From: Phycisphaerae bacterium
Lineage (GTDB): Bacteria > Planctomycetota > Phycisphaerae > UBA1845
Direction of reading: 5' to 3'
NCBI GenBank assembly: GCA_029260075.1
Contig: JAJDDY010000058.1
Coordinates: 62,001 to 126,000, forward strand
DNA length: 64,000 nucleotides
Shown here: positions 26,467 to 34,729 of the stretch, one piece after another
How positions within the stretch are numbered: position 1 is the stretch's first letter
Layout: each line of letters starts with the position of its first letter
Made by a program: the position numbers and the translations under genes
Notes under the pieces: generated by a model
What the model saw: only the letters and a program-made list of their open reading frames with translations
The model's database searches: none
Told to the model about the DNA's origin: nothing

Positions 26467-27312
26467 ATGGCGGGCATACTTATCCTCAACAAGCTACGAT
26501 GGTATTGGCGTCTGCCGGTCAAGTGGCTGGTGTTCGGCCTGATTCTGCTGGTCGTGTGCTTCCCGTATCCGTCGCTCTTAGTCAAACATGTAGAGCATTG
26601 GCGCGATCCGAACGCCCTGATCGAACCTGATGCCGAGGCGCTCAAGCCGCTCGTAGCCGAGCTGCGCGGCAGGATGACGCCCAAAGCTGATCCCAAGCAG
26701 GCCCTCGCCACGGTCGAACGATTCGTGCTTGAAAAGGTGCGATACGATTGGGATTGGAATACCTGGGGCATGGCCGACTACATGCCGACGGTGGACGAGG
26801 TTCTTTCCAAAGGGAAAGAGGATTGCGACGGGCGTGCGGTCGTGGCGGCGTCATTGCTGCGCAACTTCGGGTTCGAGGCTCAGATCGCTACGGATTTCTC
26901 CCATGTCTGGGTCAAGACGGACAAGGGCGAAACGATGGGTCCGGGCAAACGCAAAGCCGTGGTCGCGACGAAAGATGGGCTGCGGGTTAGTCCCTGGGCG
27001 CTGATCGAGCTGACGCGCGGCTTGGCCTATGGTCTGGCGGTCTTCCCACTTGAGCGCGAGGCGATTCTTGTAATCGCGGCTTGGTTCTTGATGCTGGGCT
27101 CTTCTTCGCCGTATCGCTACGCGCTCATGGCCGTCGTCGGTCTGTTCGGTGGGCTCATGCTCCTCCGAAGTGGCGGATTGGATTATCGCCACCCGATCCC
27201 CTGGCAGCAGTGGGGCGGCGTTTTACTATGGATCGGCGCCGTAGCGGCGGTTTGGATTCCAAGATTTGGTCAACAGATGACGTCGAAGCACGTCACGAAA
27301 GTCTGTAAGTAG
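26467..27312 (+). CDS. Membrane-bound transglutaminase-like protein
   Basis: 281 residues. An N-terminal helix (about 17-36) anchors a transglutaminase-like domain (about 65-160) with the Cys segment KEDCDGRAVVAASLLRNFGF and the His in FSHVWVK; the third catalytic acid is not obvious. Three more hydrophobic segments follow (about 196-260). Proteins of this fold can be peptidases, transglutaminases or structural relatives, and the Cys-His pair suggests an active enzyme facing the periplasm or cytoplasm. Start ATG 26467 follows GGAGCGAC. Divergent from aroDE; sppA is 97 bases downstream. Confidence 0.78.
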   Translation: MAGILILNKLRWYWRLPVKWLVFGLILLVVCFPYPSLLVKHVEHWRDPNALIEPDAEALKPLVAELRGRMTPKADPKQALATVERFVLEKVRYDWDWNTWGMADYMPTVDEVLSKGKEDCDGRAVVAASLLRNFGFEAQIATDFSHVWVKTDKGETMGPGKRKAVVATKDGLRVSPWALIELTRGLAYGLAVFPLEREAILVIAAWFLMLGSSSPYRYALMAVVGLFGGLMLLRSGGLDYRHPIPWQQWGGVLLWIGAVAAVWIPRFGQQMTSKHVTKVCK

Positions 27313-27352
27313 TTGTGGCGATCGACAATCATGCTTCCTGAAAGCCGAACTT

Positions 27353-27364
27353 AATGATATCATT
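27353..27364. promoter_or_regulatory. Perfect 12-base palindrome upstream of sppA
   Basis: AATGATATCATT reads the same on both strands and lies 45 bases before the sppA start. It could be an operator for a dimeric repressor, or chance in a locally AT-rich patch. Confidence 0.3.
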
Positions 27365-27409
27365 GCGATAGGAATATCAACCGACCCTTTGCTCTGGAGG
27401 AACAAACCC

Positions 27410-29281
27410 ATGGCTCTTCGAATTCGAATGCTACTCGCGACGCTTGCCGTCTCGTTGCTCATTACCTCGCCCGCCCCTGCACAGCTCGACGCGCTCAAGA
27501 AGCTGGCCATGGGCGGCGGGAAGGGCGAAGTCGTCAAGAAGGTCGCCTACTTCAAGATCAAAGGTGCTCTGTCGGAAACGCCGGTCGAGATGCCGCCGCT
27601 CTTCGGTTCGGAACCGCCCATGTCGCTCAAGGGGCTGTTGGCCCGATTCAAGCAAGCCCGCTTGGATAACGAGGTTGTGGGCATTGTGCTTGACTTGCAG
27701 CAGGCGGCGCCGGGCGTCGCGCAGTTGCAGGAAATTCACGCCGCCCTACGCAAGTTCGCAGCCGTCGACAAGGACATCTTTATTCACGCGGACACGCTGA
27801 CCACGATGACCTATGCAGCGGCTACGGCCTCTTCACACATCAGCTTGGTCCCAACGGGTGATCTGTGGCTGACCGGACTCTACGGCGAACAGCCCTACAT
27901 CAAGGGTACGTTGGACAAAATCGATTGCCGTGCCGACTTCCTCTACTGCGGCGATTTCAAATCCGCTCACGAAATGTTTACCCGCACCGGACCCTCGGAA
28001 GACGCGCAGGCGAACGTCGACTGGCTGTTGGACGGTATCTATGAAGACATCGTAGCCCTCATCGCGGAAGGGCGGGGCATTAGCGAAGACAAGGTGCGGG
28101 CGCTCATCGACGGTGGTCCCTACTCGGCAGAGGACGCACTCAAGGCCGGCCTGATTGATTCCGTTCAGCACCGACAGGACTTTATCGCTGATCTCAAACA
28201 TCGCTACGGCGAGCACGCGGAATTTGTCACCGACTACGGCAAGACCGACTTGTTCGAAATACCGCAGGACAATTTCTTCGCGATGTTCGAATTCATGATG
28301 CAACTGCTCAACCCGAAAGCCAAGCAATACACCGAGCCGAGCGTTGCGATCGTCTACGTTGAGGGAGCGATTCAAACGGGTGCGGCTGAGCCTTCGCCGT
28401 TCGGCGGTTCCGAGGGCGCGTACAGCACGTCCATCCGCAAAGCCCTCGACAAAGCGGCCAAGGACGACACAGTGAAAGCCGTCGTGCTGCGTGTGGACTC
28501 GCCGGGTGGGTCGGCGCTGGCATCCGAGATCATTCTTGATGCCACCCGTCGCGTCGTGAAGAACAAACCGCTCATCGTTTCTATGGGCAACGTCGCAGCC
28601 AGCGGTGGATACTACGTCTCCTGCGCCGCGGAAACGATTTTCGCCGATAGCAGCACGATCACCGCGTCGATCGGCGTGGTCGGCGGTAAGATCGTTACGA
28701 CGGGGATGTGGGACAAGCTCGGCATCAATTGGCATGCGAATCAGCGCGGGGCCATGGCCGGCCTCTTCAGCACCGCCCGTCCGTTCAACGATGGCGAACG
28801 CGCCAAGCTCCGTCACTACATGGACAGCGTCTACGACATCTTCAAAGGACACGTGGTGGCCAGTCGCGGCGACAAGCTGACCAAACCCATCGACAAGCTG
28901 GCCGCCGGCCGGGTGTTTACGGGCAAGCAGGCACTCGAACTTGGTCTTGTAGATCGCCTTGGCGGGCTGGAAGATGCCATCAAGTTTGCAGGTAAGAAGG
29001 CTGGAATTTCAGACTACGACATACGTGTGATCCCGGAACCCCCGACAATCTTTGACCTCCTCGGCGGCGAATCTGGAGACAACGAGTTTACCAGCGCGGC
29101 GGTATTCGCCCGAGGCCCCATCATGGGACAACCGTTCATTCAGGCTATGCTGCCCGCGATGGCCACGCTGGATCCCCTTCGCACCAAAGCCATAATTCAC
29201 GCGTTGAAAGGGATTGAGTTGATTCATCAAGACGGCATTATGATGATGATGCCCGGCGAACTCGTGATTCAATCACGCTAG
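27410..29281 (+). CDS. sppA: Signal peptide peptidase SppA, 67 kDa type
   Basis: 623 residues with a signal peptide (MALRIRMLLATLAVSLL), so exported or anchored in the inner membrane. SppA degrades cleaved signal peptides with a Ser-Lys dyad. Two S49 domains are fused as in E. coli: the general-base Lys lies in the N-terminal domain (YCGDFKSAHEMF) and the nucleophile Ser in the C-terminal one (NVAASGGYYVSC), followed by STITASIGVVGG. ATG 27410 has GGAGG nine bases upstream. A short tail after residue 540 has a methionine-rich end (MMMMPGELV). Confidence 0.93.
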   Translation: MALRIRMLLATLAVSLLITSPAPAQLDALKKLAMGGGKGEVVKKVAYFKIKGALSETPVEMPPLFGSEPPMSLKGLLARFKQARLDNEVVGIVLDLQQAAPGVAQLQEIHAALRKFAAVDKDIFIHADTLTTMTYAAATASSHISLVPTGDLWLTGLYGEQPYIKGTLDKIDCRADFLYCGDFKSAHEMFTRTGPSEDAQANVDWLLDGIYEDIVALIAEGRGISEDKVRALIDGGPYSAEDALKAGLIDSVQHRQDFIADLKHRYGEHAEFVTDYGKTDLFEIPQDNFFAMFEFMMQLLNPKAKQYTEPSVAIVYVEGAIQTGAAEPSPFGGSEGAYSTSIRKALDKAAKDDTVKAVVLRVDSPGGSALASEIILDATRRVVKNKPLIVSMGNVAASGGYYVSCAAETIFADSSTITASIGVVGGKIVTTGMWDKLGINWHANQRGAMAGLFSTARPFNDGERAKLRHYMDSVYDIFKGHVVASRGDKLTKPIDKLAAGRVFTGKQALELGLVDRLGGLEDAIKFAGKKAGISDYDIRVIPEPPTIFDLLGGESGDNEFTSAAVFARGPIMGQPFIQAMLPAMATLDPLRTKAIIHALKGIELIHQDGIMMMMPGELVIQSR

Positions 29282-29285
29282 AAAC

Positions 29286-29415
29286 GTGTGTGAGAAGACG
29301 TACCAGGCGATCAGCGCTGAACCGAGCCGCGACCGTGAGGGAGCGCTCTTTCGACTGGTTGTCAAACGTCCACTTGCTGACGGGCGCGGCTCGGCAAGAG
29401 GATTCTCGCAAACGC
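29286..29415. repeat. Palindromic repeat family A, copy after sppA
   Basis: The inner arms lie at 29320-29344 (ACCGAGCCGCGACCGTGAGG...) and 29371-29394. An outer end GTGTGTGAGAAG at 29286-29297 matches the terminal repeats of the copy at 30890; the right end (near 29403-29415, TTCTCGCAAACG) is a degraded counterpart. It begins four bases after the sppA stop codon. Confidence 0.7.
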
Positions 29416-29440
29416 TGGGACGTGATTCCTATCTCGTCCC
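29414..29440. repeat. Repeat family C, copy 1
   Basis: 27 bases identical to 34154-34180, with an internal inverted pair GGGACG ... CGTCCC twelve bases apart. It overlaps the right end of the family A copy. Confidence 0.65.
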
Positions 29441-29578
29441 CCTGCTTTCGAGTAGCACCGGTCGCGGTGTACGTGGTACGATTCATCGCTCACGAGCAAT
29501 GACACACACGTAGACGCACGTGCGAGGCTGCGCTCAAACGGGTACACTGTCCAGCCGTACCGGCCACAGCGGTCCGGC

Positions 29579-30742
29579 ATGCGAGTGTGCCCTCAGTTTG
29601 AACGCATTTTGATCGCGTCGAAAACGCACATCCTTTACGTCATCACCGATCTTGAACTCGGCGGTGTACCGTTGCATCTGTTGCACCTGACGATCGCAAT
29701 GCGCGACCGAGGGTTTCGACCGACCGTGGTCTCGCTGTCGCCGCCCGGCCCGGTTGGCGATCGCCTTTGTGACGCGGACATCCCCGTGTTCGACTGCGAC
29801 GGTCGCGGCGGTTGGGATGTTCGGATCATTGCGCGGCTAGGCGCCTTGCTTCGAGACCTCAAACCCGATCTTGTCCACTCCCTGCTGTTCCATGCGAACA
29901 CAGCTGCGAGATTGGCCGCGTGGGATACGGGGTTCCCCGCGTCGCGGATCGCCTGTGAAATTCAGACGGTGGAAGTCGAGCGTCGGTGGCATCTCGTCAT
30001 CGATCGATGGACGCACCGTTTGTGTCGCTGCACGATTGGCAACTCGCCCTCTGTGATCGAACACCTCGCGACCGAAGCCCGAATTCCCCGCGATCGATTG
30101 CAACTTGTTCGAGGTGGTATCGATCCGACGCGCATGAGCACGGTTAACGCCATCGATCGGGTCGAACTCGGATTATCAGCCGGCGATCGGATGATTCTCT
30201 GGGTGGGGCGGGTCGATCCGGTAAAGGGGCTGAACTTATTGCTCGACGCATTTCGACGCCTGCGCGTCAGCGCCGATGTCCACCTTGTTCTCGCCGGCGA
30301 GGGGCCGACGCGCGACGAGCTTATGCATAAGTCCCACAGTCTCGGTCTGGCTGATCGCGTTCATTGGTTGGGGTCGCGCGACGACGTCGCCAGCCTATAC
30401 CGCGCGGCCGATCTGTTCGTGTTCCCTTCGCGAACGGAGGGCTTGCCCAATGCGTTGTTGGAGGCGATGGCCGCCGGCTGTCCCATCGTGACAACCGACG
30501 TGGCTGGCTGTCGCGATTTGATCGAGCATGACGAGACCGGCTTGGTGGTGCCGTTCGGTGACGCGGCTGCGCTGGCCGACGCGATGCACGAGTTACTCAA
30601 GGATCGCGAATTCGCACGCCGACTCGGTGACGCCGCCGCGCGTCGCGTGGCGTCCGACTGGCATATTGATCACACCTACGATGGCTATGCGGCTGTGTAT
30701 GCGCAGATGCTCAGCACGCTCAGTTCTACCAAGGAGCTATAG
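29579..30742 (+). CDS. GT4-family glycosyltransferase
   Basis: 387 residues, GT-B fold, unrelated in detail to the enzyme at 536. N-terminal DLELGGVPLHLLHLTIAMRD is the usual acceptor-domain opening; the C-terminal half has ILWVGRVDPVKGLNLLLDAF, the loop AGEGP, and the motif SRTEGLPNALLEAMAAGCP with both glutamates, then VTTDVAGCRDLIEHDETGL. The first dozen residues of the ATG 29579 frame are not conserved, so the true start may be slightly internal. It stands alone between two family A repeats. Expected to build a surface glycan or glycolipid. Confidence 0.88.
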   Translation: MRVCPQFERILIASKTHILYVITDLELGGVPLHLLHLTIAMRDRGFRPTVVSLSPPGPVGDRLCDADIPVFDCDGRGGWDVRIIARLGALLRDLKPDLVHSLLFHANTAARLAAWDTGFPASRIACEIQTVEVERRWHLVIDRWTHRLCRCTIGNSPSVIEHLATEARIPRDRLQLVRGGIDPTRMSTVNAIDRVELGLSAGDRMILWVGRVDPVKGLNLLLDAFRRLRVSADVHLVLAGEGPTRDELMHKSHSLGLADRVHWLGSRDDVASLYRAADLFVFPSRTEGLPNALLEAMAAGCPIVTTDVAGCRDLIEHDETGLVVPFGDAAALADAMHELLKDREFARRLGDAAARRVASDWHIDHTYDGYAAVYAQMLSTLSSTKEL

Positions 30743-30799
30743 CAGCGCGTTGGATGCCATGGCCAAGCGCAGCGCGGCCATGTGCTGGATGGGTCGAGA

Positions 30800-30826
30800 C
30801 ATGCCCGCGCCTTCGGCTTGGGCATG
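30800..30826 (+). other. Hairpin downstream of the glycosyltransferase
   Basis: CATGCCC (30800-30806) pairs with GGGCATG (30820-30826), with an inner GCC/GGC around TTC. No T-run follows, so it is a weak terminator at best. Confidence 0.35.
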
Positions 30827-30889
30827 GCACGCGAAAACTGAAGAACGTTTCTGGAAACTTAGCTAGAGGCTGAAAGTGCATCTTGGAAC

Positions 30890-31002
30890 GTGTTTGAGAA
30901 GTCTCATTCAGAGCCGCGCCCGTCAGGAAGCGGTCCGGTTTCAAGTGCGAGAACCGCTCCCTGACGGTCGCGGCTCGATTCGATGCACGCCTTCTCAAAC
31001 AC
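30890..31002. mobile_element. Complete family A palindromic element (MITE-like)
   Basis: 113 bases with perfect 12-base outer inverted repeats, GTGTTTGAGAAG (30890-30901) and CTTCTCAAACAC (30991-31002), enclosing the family A arms at 30911-30935 and 30951-30976. The centre reads TCCGGTTTCAAGTGCGAGAA. No coding capacity. It lies between the glycosyltransferase (+) and clpS (-) and nearly touches the clpS stop. A copy of exactly the same 113-base length lies at 58671-58783. Confidence 0.75.
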
Positions 31003-31022
31003 CCTCTTAGCAGGAACCGGCG

Positions 31023-31370
31023 TTACGCGGGCTCGATGGTGACGGAGAGCTGGAGCGATGCGAACTGTTCTGCGTATAGCTCGGCACGTTCACGGTGGGT
31101 CACCAAGAGCAGCGCGACGCCGGTCTCGTGGGCTTCGATAGCTTTGACCAGCGCATCTCGCGGTGACACGCTTGTAAGCTGAACGACGGAAAGTATGACG
31201 TGTTCAAACGTGTTGACCTCGTCGTTGTGCAGTAGCACGCGATAGGGTGGCAATTGCTTCGGTGTTCGTCGGGGGGGGGCGGAGGCTGGACGACTCGCCA
31301 TGGCCGTACCCGAGTCGGCGTTACCTGAAGACTGTTCGACTTGTTCCGTTTGAGCTGCTTTGTCAGCCAT
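31023..31370 (-). CDS. clpS: ATP-dependent Clp protease adaptor ClpS
   Basis: 115 residues. ClpS delivers N-degron substrates to ClpAP or ClpCP. The fold is recognised from YRVLLHNDEVNTFEHVILSV (Asn-Asp of the binding pocket), AIEAHETGVALLLVTHRERA and the C-terminal LSVTIEPA. ATG 31370 is used; the frame extends upstream to 31472 but that part is arginine-rich and unlike ClpS. The first 40 residues are low-complexity and longer than in E. coli. ClpA or ClpC is not in the window. Confidence 0.92.
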   Translation of the reverse strand: MADKAAQTEQVEQSSGNADSGTAMASRPASAPPRRTPKQLPPYRVLLHNDEVNTFEHVILSVVQLTSVSPRDALVKAIEAHETGVALLLVTHRERAELYAEQFASLQLSVTIEPA

Positions 31371-31704
31371 TTGCTCGCCACCACAAGAATCGTGCATGCA
31401 CCAGCCGACGGCGGTAGTGCGACGGCGGCGCGACGCGCGCGACACCAGCCTACGATTATAATGTGCGGTCACGCTAGGATCAAGGATTCTCTTGCCTGCA
31501 TGGAAAATCGGGTGCGTGACACAATCGTCGGGGGGCTCTGACAGGAACTACGGCGCAGACTGAATCGCGCACAGGTTCGATGATTCGCAATCCGCCAAGA
31601 GTGTCATACTCCCTGGAGAATCGGAGGATCGCAGCCGTCTTCGACCCTGCAGGGCAACCGATCGAGGTTCGATACTACCTACTCGGACATATCGCCTCGC
31701 CGGG

Positions 31705-32379
31705 TCACTCATCGCCGGTGTGGAGCGAAACTTCCTTCACCGCCGTAATTGTTCGCCCGGTGAGGTAGTCGACGAACCGCACGCTTACCGTCACCCGGCT
31801 CGAGGGCGTAGATTTGATATCCGGAGAAATCGGACAGCGTAATGTGTAGTGGTTCGTCAACCACCGACCGTGCCACAGCTTGCTAAGCTGACTCGGATCG
31901 TCAATGGTGTACGTCCCCAGAACGCGTGGATTCTCTAAGTCGGAGTTGTCCAACAGTTGCACTTCGATCCGTCCGGGGGCCTTGACCACATGGCCATCCG
32001 CGTCGATGGGCCGCAGGTGGACCGTGACGCCGTCGTCGCCGGGCTTTCCGTCGTAGTCGGCGCCGCCGGTCAGGCTGGCAATCTCGATGGCCACCGGTGC
32101 GAACACGTCGATTCGCTTACTCGGATCGAATCCGTTAATCGTCTCGATTTGAAGCTGCAGGCTCGTAATCTCGTCGTTCTTGTCGTATAGCGTTCGTTCA
32201 AGGTTTGCGGTCTTGACCTTGAGATCGTCGGCTTCTTTGACGGCGGCGTAGTATTCAGCGGACGAAATGCACCCCGATGGTGCGACCAGCATCGCCGCAA
32301 CGACGCCGAAGAACATCGCGCGAAATGGACCTTGCGGCAAATCGCTCAGAACCCTGGTGCTTGAACCACCCATCATCAT
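31705..32379 (-). CDS. Lipoprotein with a coiled-coil segment, unknown function
   Basis: About 224 residues; several adjacent ATGs (32379, 32376, 32373) could be the start, with GGGA just upstream. Lipobox region MLVAPSGC suggests lipid attachment and export. A short coiled coil follows (KEADDLKVKTANLERTLYDK and onward), then a beta-rich domain of about 130 residues with VTVHLRPIDADGHVV and SRVTVSVRFVDYLTGRTI. I do not recognise the family. A GTG at 32424 would lengthen it to 239 residues but lacks a ribosome site. Confidence 0.72.
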   Translation of the reverse strand: MMMGGSSTRVLSDLPQGPFRAMFFGVVAAMLVAPSGCISSAEYYAAVKEADDLKVKTANLERTLYDKNDEITSLQLQIETINGFDPSKRIDVFAPVAIEIASLTGGADYDGKPGDDGVTVHLRPIDADGHVVKAPGRIEVQLLDNSDLENPRVLGTYTIDDPSQLSKLWHGRWLTNHYTLRCPISPDIKSTPSSRVTVSVRFVDYLTGRTITAVKEVSLHTGDE

Positions 32380-32455
32380 TCCCGCTCGTATATACGCAAC
32401 GACCCGGCGACGCAACCACTTCACCGTTTAGGTGCGTCAGCGTCGCCGTAGCCAA

Positions 32456-32487
32456 AGTGTGGCACCGGCTTCCAGTCGGTGATCCAT
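32456..32487. repeat. Repeat family B, inverted copy
   Basis: Read on the minus strand it matches GATCACCGACTGGAAGCCGG with one change from the family core, flanked by GTGCCACAC. It lies just upstream of the lipoprotein gene. Confidence 0.65.
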
Positions 32488-32639
32488 AAACTCGGGCGAC
32501 GGGCCTGCGGCTTGTCGTCTACCTGCAAGTGCGCTCTGGATGTCGTCCTGAAGCGTAGAATCTAACGATCTCGTCGTTGCTACGCATGCTTCGCGTCACT
32601 TGAGGCGGGGAACTTGAAAACCCCCGCCGATTCGCATCC

Positions 32640-32659
32640 CCCACGGCTAAAGCCATGGG
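32640..32659. repeat. Short palindrome CCCACGGCT-AA-AGCCATGGG
   Basis: Near-perfect inverted repeat (one mismatched pair) about 25 bases beyond the aminotransferase stop. It resembles the hairpin logic of family B but has a different sequence. Confidence 0.45.
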
Positions 32660-32683
32660 CCACCCTGACTATCGGCCACCCTG

Positions 32684-33826
32684 TCAGCCGGCGGCCTCCG
32701 CAAAGACGGCCTGAGCAGCCGTAAGGCCATCGCCTAGGGTTACACTCTGCCCCTGCCCCTTAAGCGTCAACTCGAGTGCCGCGATCACGCCCAGTGTGTC
32801 GAAGGCGTCGACATAGCCCATGTGCGAAAACCGGATGATATTCCCTTTGAGCTCGCCCTGACCACCCGCGACTTGAAACCCGTATCGACTTCGCATGGTC
32901 TTGCGTAGTGCGGCTTCGTCGACACCTTCCGGGATGCAGATCGCCGTCACCGAGTCCACCGGGTCAGTTGCGAACACCTTCATCCCCAGCGCCACCACCG
33001 CCGCCCGCGTCGCCCGAGCAAGCGTGGTCGTTTCGGACCACACGCTTTCAAGGCCCCGCTCCTTGATGCCCCGCAGCACGACGTTGGCCCCGCGTACGAG
33101 CGAGACCGCCGGGGTGTATGGCGCGTCGAATGTTTCGAGGGACTTGCGGTAGGCTTTCAGATCGTTGTACAGCACGGGCATCTTGCCGCTGTCGATTCGC
33201 TCCCACGCCCGATCGCCGACCGCCGCAAACGCCAGACCGGGCGGCAGCATGAGCGCCTTCTGCGATCCGGTGACGTACGTGTCGATGCCCCAACTGTCCA
33301 TGCGGAGCGGAATCGCCCCGACGGCTGTGATGCCATCGACCAGCAGTAACGCCCCGCGCTCGCGCGTCACCTTGGCGATCCCTTCCACGTCGGACACCGA
33401 AGCCGTCGAAGTTTCGCTGTGTACGACGACCACCGTATCGATTTTCGGATCAGCCTTGAGGGCGGCGCTGATGTCGCTTGCCTTCGCGCCGCGACCCCAC
33501 GGAATACTCAGCGCGGTGTGGTCGATGCTGAACGTCTCGCAAACCTTGGCCCACCGTTCGGCAAACTTGCCGTTTTCTATCACCAGGGCTTTGTGACCCG
33601 GCGGGCAGCACCCGACGATGCACGCTTCCATGGCCGAAGTGCCGCTGCCGGTGAAGGTCAGGCACGTCCCCGTGGTTTGGAACAAGTACTGCAAGTTCTC
33701 GTGCAGCTCCTTGTGCATCTCGCGGTACCACCCGGTTCGATGATGCTCCATCGGCCGGGCCATTTCCAGCAACACGTCCTCCGGAACCATCGTAGGTCCG
33801 GGCGTAAACAATCGCAGCTTCTTCAT
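32684..33826 (-). CDS. Class V PLP aminotransferase (alanine-glyoxylate / serine-pyruvate type)
   Basis: 380 residues, full length. Opens KLRLFTPGPTMVPEDVL, the family signature, and has PLP-phosphate contacts FTGSGTSAMEACI, HSETSTASVSDV, the Asp of LLVDGITAVG and the Schiff-base Lys190 in TGSQKALMLPPGL. Members interconvert glyoxylate, pyruvate, alanine and serine, or release sulfur or phosphonate groups. Specificity among AGAT, SPT and related enzymes cannot be settled here. No phosphoglycerate dehydrogenase is adjacent, so a serine-pathway role is unproven. Start ATG 33826. Confidence 0.9.
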   Translation of the reverse strand: MKKLRLFTPGPTMVPEDVLLEMARPMEHHRTGWYREMHKELHENLQYLFQTTGTCLTFTGSGTSAMEACIVGCCPPGHKALVIENGKFAERWAKVCETFSIDHTALSIPWGRGAKASDISAALKADPKIDTVVVVHSETSTASVSDVEGIAKVTRERGALLLVDGITAVGAIPLRMDSWGIDTYVTGSQKALMLPPGLAFAAVGDRAWERIDSGKMPVLYNDLKAYRKSLETFDAPYTPAVSLVRGANVVLRGIKERGLESVWSETTTLARATRAAVVALGMKVFATDPVDSVTAICIPEGVDEAALRKTMRSRYGFQVAGGQGELKGNIIRFSHMGYVDAFDTLGVIAALELTLKGQGQSVTLGDGLTAAQAVFAEAAG

Positions 33827-34010
33827 AGTAATCCGCTTTCTGTAGTCCGTTTTCTAAGCAGCCTCGTTGCCCCGGGCTGACACAAATCAAACATGGCCGA
33901 CATTCTCGTGCGGCGCCAACTTCCAGCCCGTCTTAGCTTCCGCGAGGCACCGGGCTAAATCGATCGTCGATTCCGTATAACACCGGCGCTAGGCCGGTCG
34001 TCGATTCCGT

Positions 34011-34107
34011 GTGCACCGTGCTTCCAGCCGGTGATCAGTCCTGCGTGGCACCGTGCTTCCAGCTCGTGATCAGTCTTGTGTGGCACCTGCTTCTAGCCGG
34101 TGATCCC
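34011..34107. repeat. Tandem array of family B fragments, 34-base period
   Basis: Three degenerate units start at 34011, 34045 and 34079, each containing a form of GCACCGTGCTTCCAGCCGGT followed by GATC. The period is 34 bases both times. Confidence 0.65.
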
Positions 34108-34153
34108 ATCGCGATTTCCTCCTTAACCGGGATACCGCAAACGCAGAATCCTT

Positions 34154-34180
34154 GCTGGGACGTGATTCCTATCTCGTCCC
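34154..34180. repeat. Repeat family C, copy 2
   Basis: Identical over 27 bases to 29414-29440, beginning GCTGGGACGTGATTCCTATC. Both copies are preceded by AAACGC or similar within 20 bases. Confidence 0.65.
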
Positions 34181-34254
34181 TCCGCTCAAGCAGGATTCCG
34201 CACCCGCATTCTATGGACCAATCGCTCTGCGGGAAGGGGTTGCGCCGATTGTGG

Positions 34255-34358
34255 GTGCGAGAAAGGATTCACGCACCAGCCAGTTCCGGAGGTGCGAGAA
34301 AGGATTCACGCACCAGCCAGTTCCGGAGGTGCGGGAAGAGATTCACGCACCAGCCGGT
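34255..34358. repeat. Tandem array, 37-base period, nearly three units
   Basis: Units begin at 34255, 34292 and 34329. Each starts GTGCGAGAAAGGATTCACGC and contains GTGCG ... CGCAC as an inverted pair. The first two are identical; the third is changed (GTGCGGGAAGAGATTC) and incomplete. There is no spacer between units, so this is not a CRISPR array. Confidence 0.8.
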
Positions 34359-34369
34359 CATTGGGTTTG

Positions 34370-34468
34370 CTATGGCAAAACCCCGAAGGCGGCCTGGGAT
34401 CGGGCGAAGTCGAGCAGGTCGACGTGGTTGTCACCATTGAAGTCGAACGCAGCCAGGCAAGCGCTGAA
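34370..34468 (-). pseudogene. Remnant of a dockerin-like EF-hand C-terminus
   Basis: In the frame ending at TAG (34370-34372) the minus strand reads CLAAFDFNGDNHVDLLDF, then ARSQAAFGVLP and stop. The pattern D-x-N-x-D-x-x-x-D-L-x-D-F is a Ca-binding EF-hand like the dockerin-type repeats that end many exported planctomycete proteins. A TGA (34469-34471) interrupts the frame immediately upstream and no domain precedes it, so this is a fragment of a lost gene. Confidence 0.6.
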
Positions 34469-34675
34469 TCACTCAGGCGATGCTCATTCACCTTGGCCAA
34501 TGCGCAAATCATGTTCCTTTGCCTCGGCGTACATGCCGACGGTGTGGCGACACCTCGACATATGCACCGAGTATGCTCTGCTGCCAACGCGCGGGTCATG
34601 CTCCTTCACCCCTTATGCACCATGCGATGTTTTCGGGAACTATGTAGCGACGACGCAATCCCTTGCTCCCGAATC

Positions 34676-34729
34676 TACACACCCACTCGGTCCTACATAC
34701 CCACTCGGTCCTGTACACCCACTCAACCC
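34676..34729. repeat. Tandem array, 18-base period, three units
   Basis: Units start at 34676, 34694 and 34712, of the form TACACACCCACTCGGTCC with small changes. The sequence continues into the last codons of the zinc-ribbon membrane protein gene, whose stop codon begins at the array's final base. Confidence 0.7.

Larger units (their letters stand above)
33895..34369. repeat. Repeat-rich non-coding stretch
   Basis: A run of family B fragments, family C and tandem units with no credible gene. Open frames here merely run through the repeats. The separate arrays are listed individually. Confidence 0.6.

Noticed and set aside
27833-28852. 339-residue frame on the minus strand opposite sppA
   Set aside because: It is entirely antisense to a well-supported sppA and has no recognisable domain; a byproduct of GC-rich codon bias.
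34255-34358. Possible CRISPR array from a 37-base repeat
   Set aside because: The units abut directly with no unique spacers, number fewer than three complete copies, and have no cas genes nearby.
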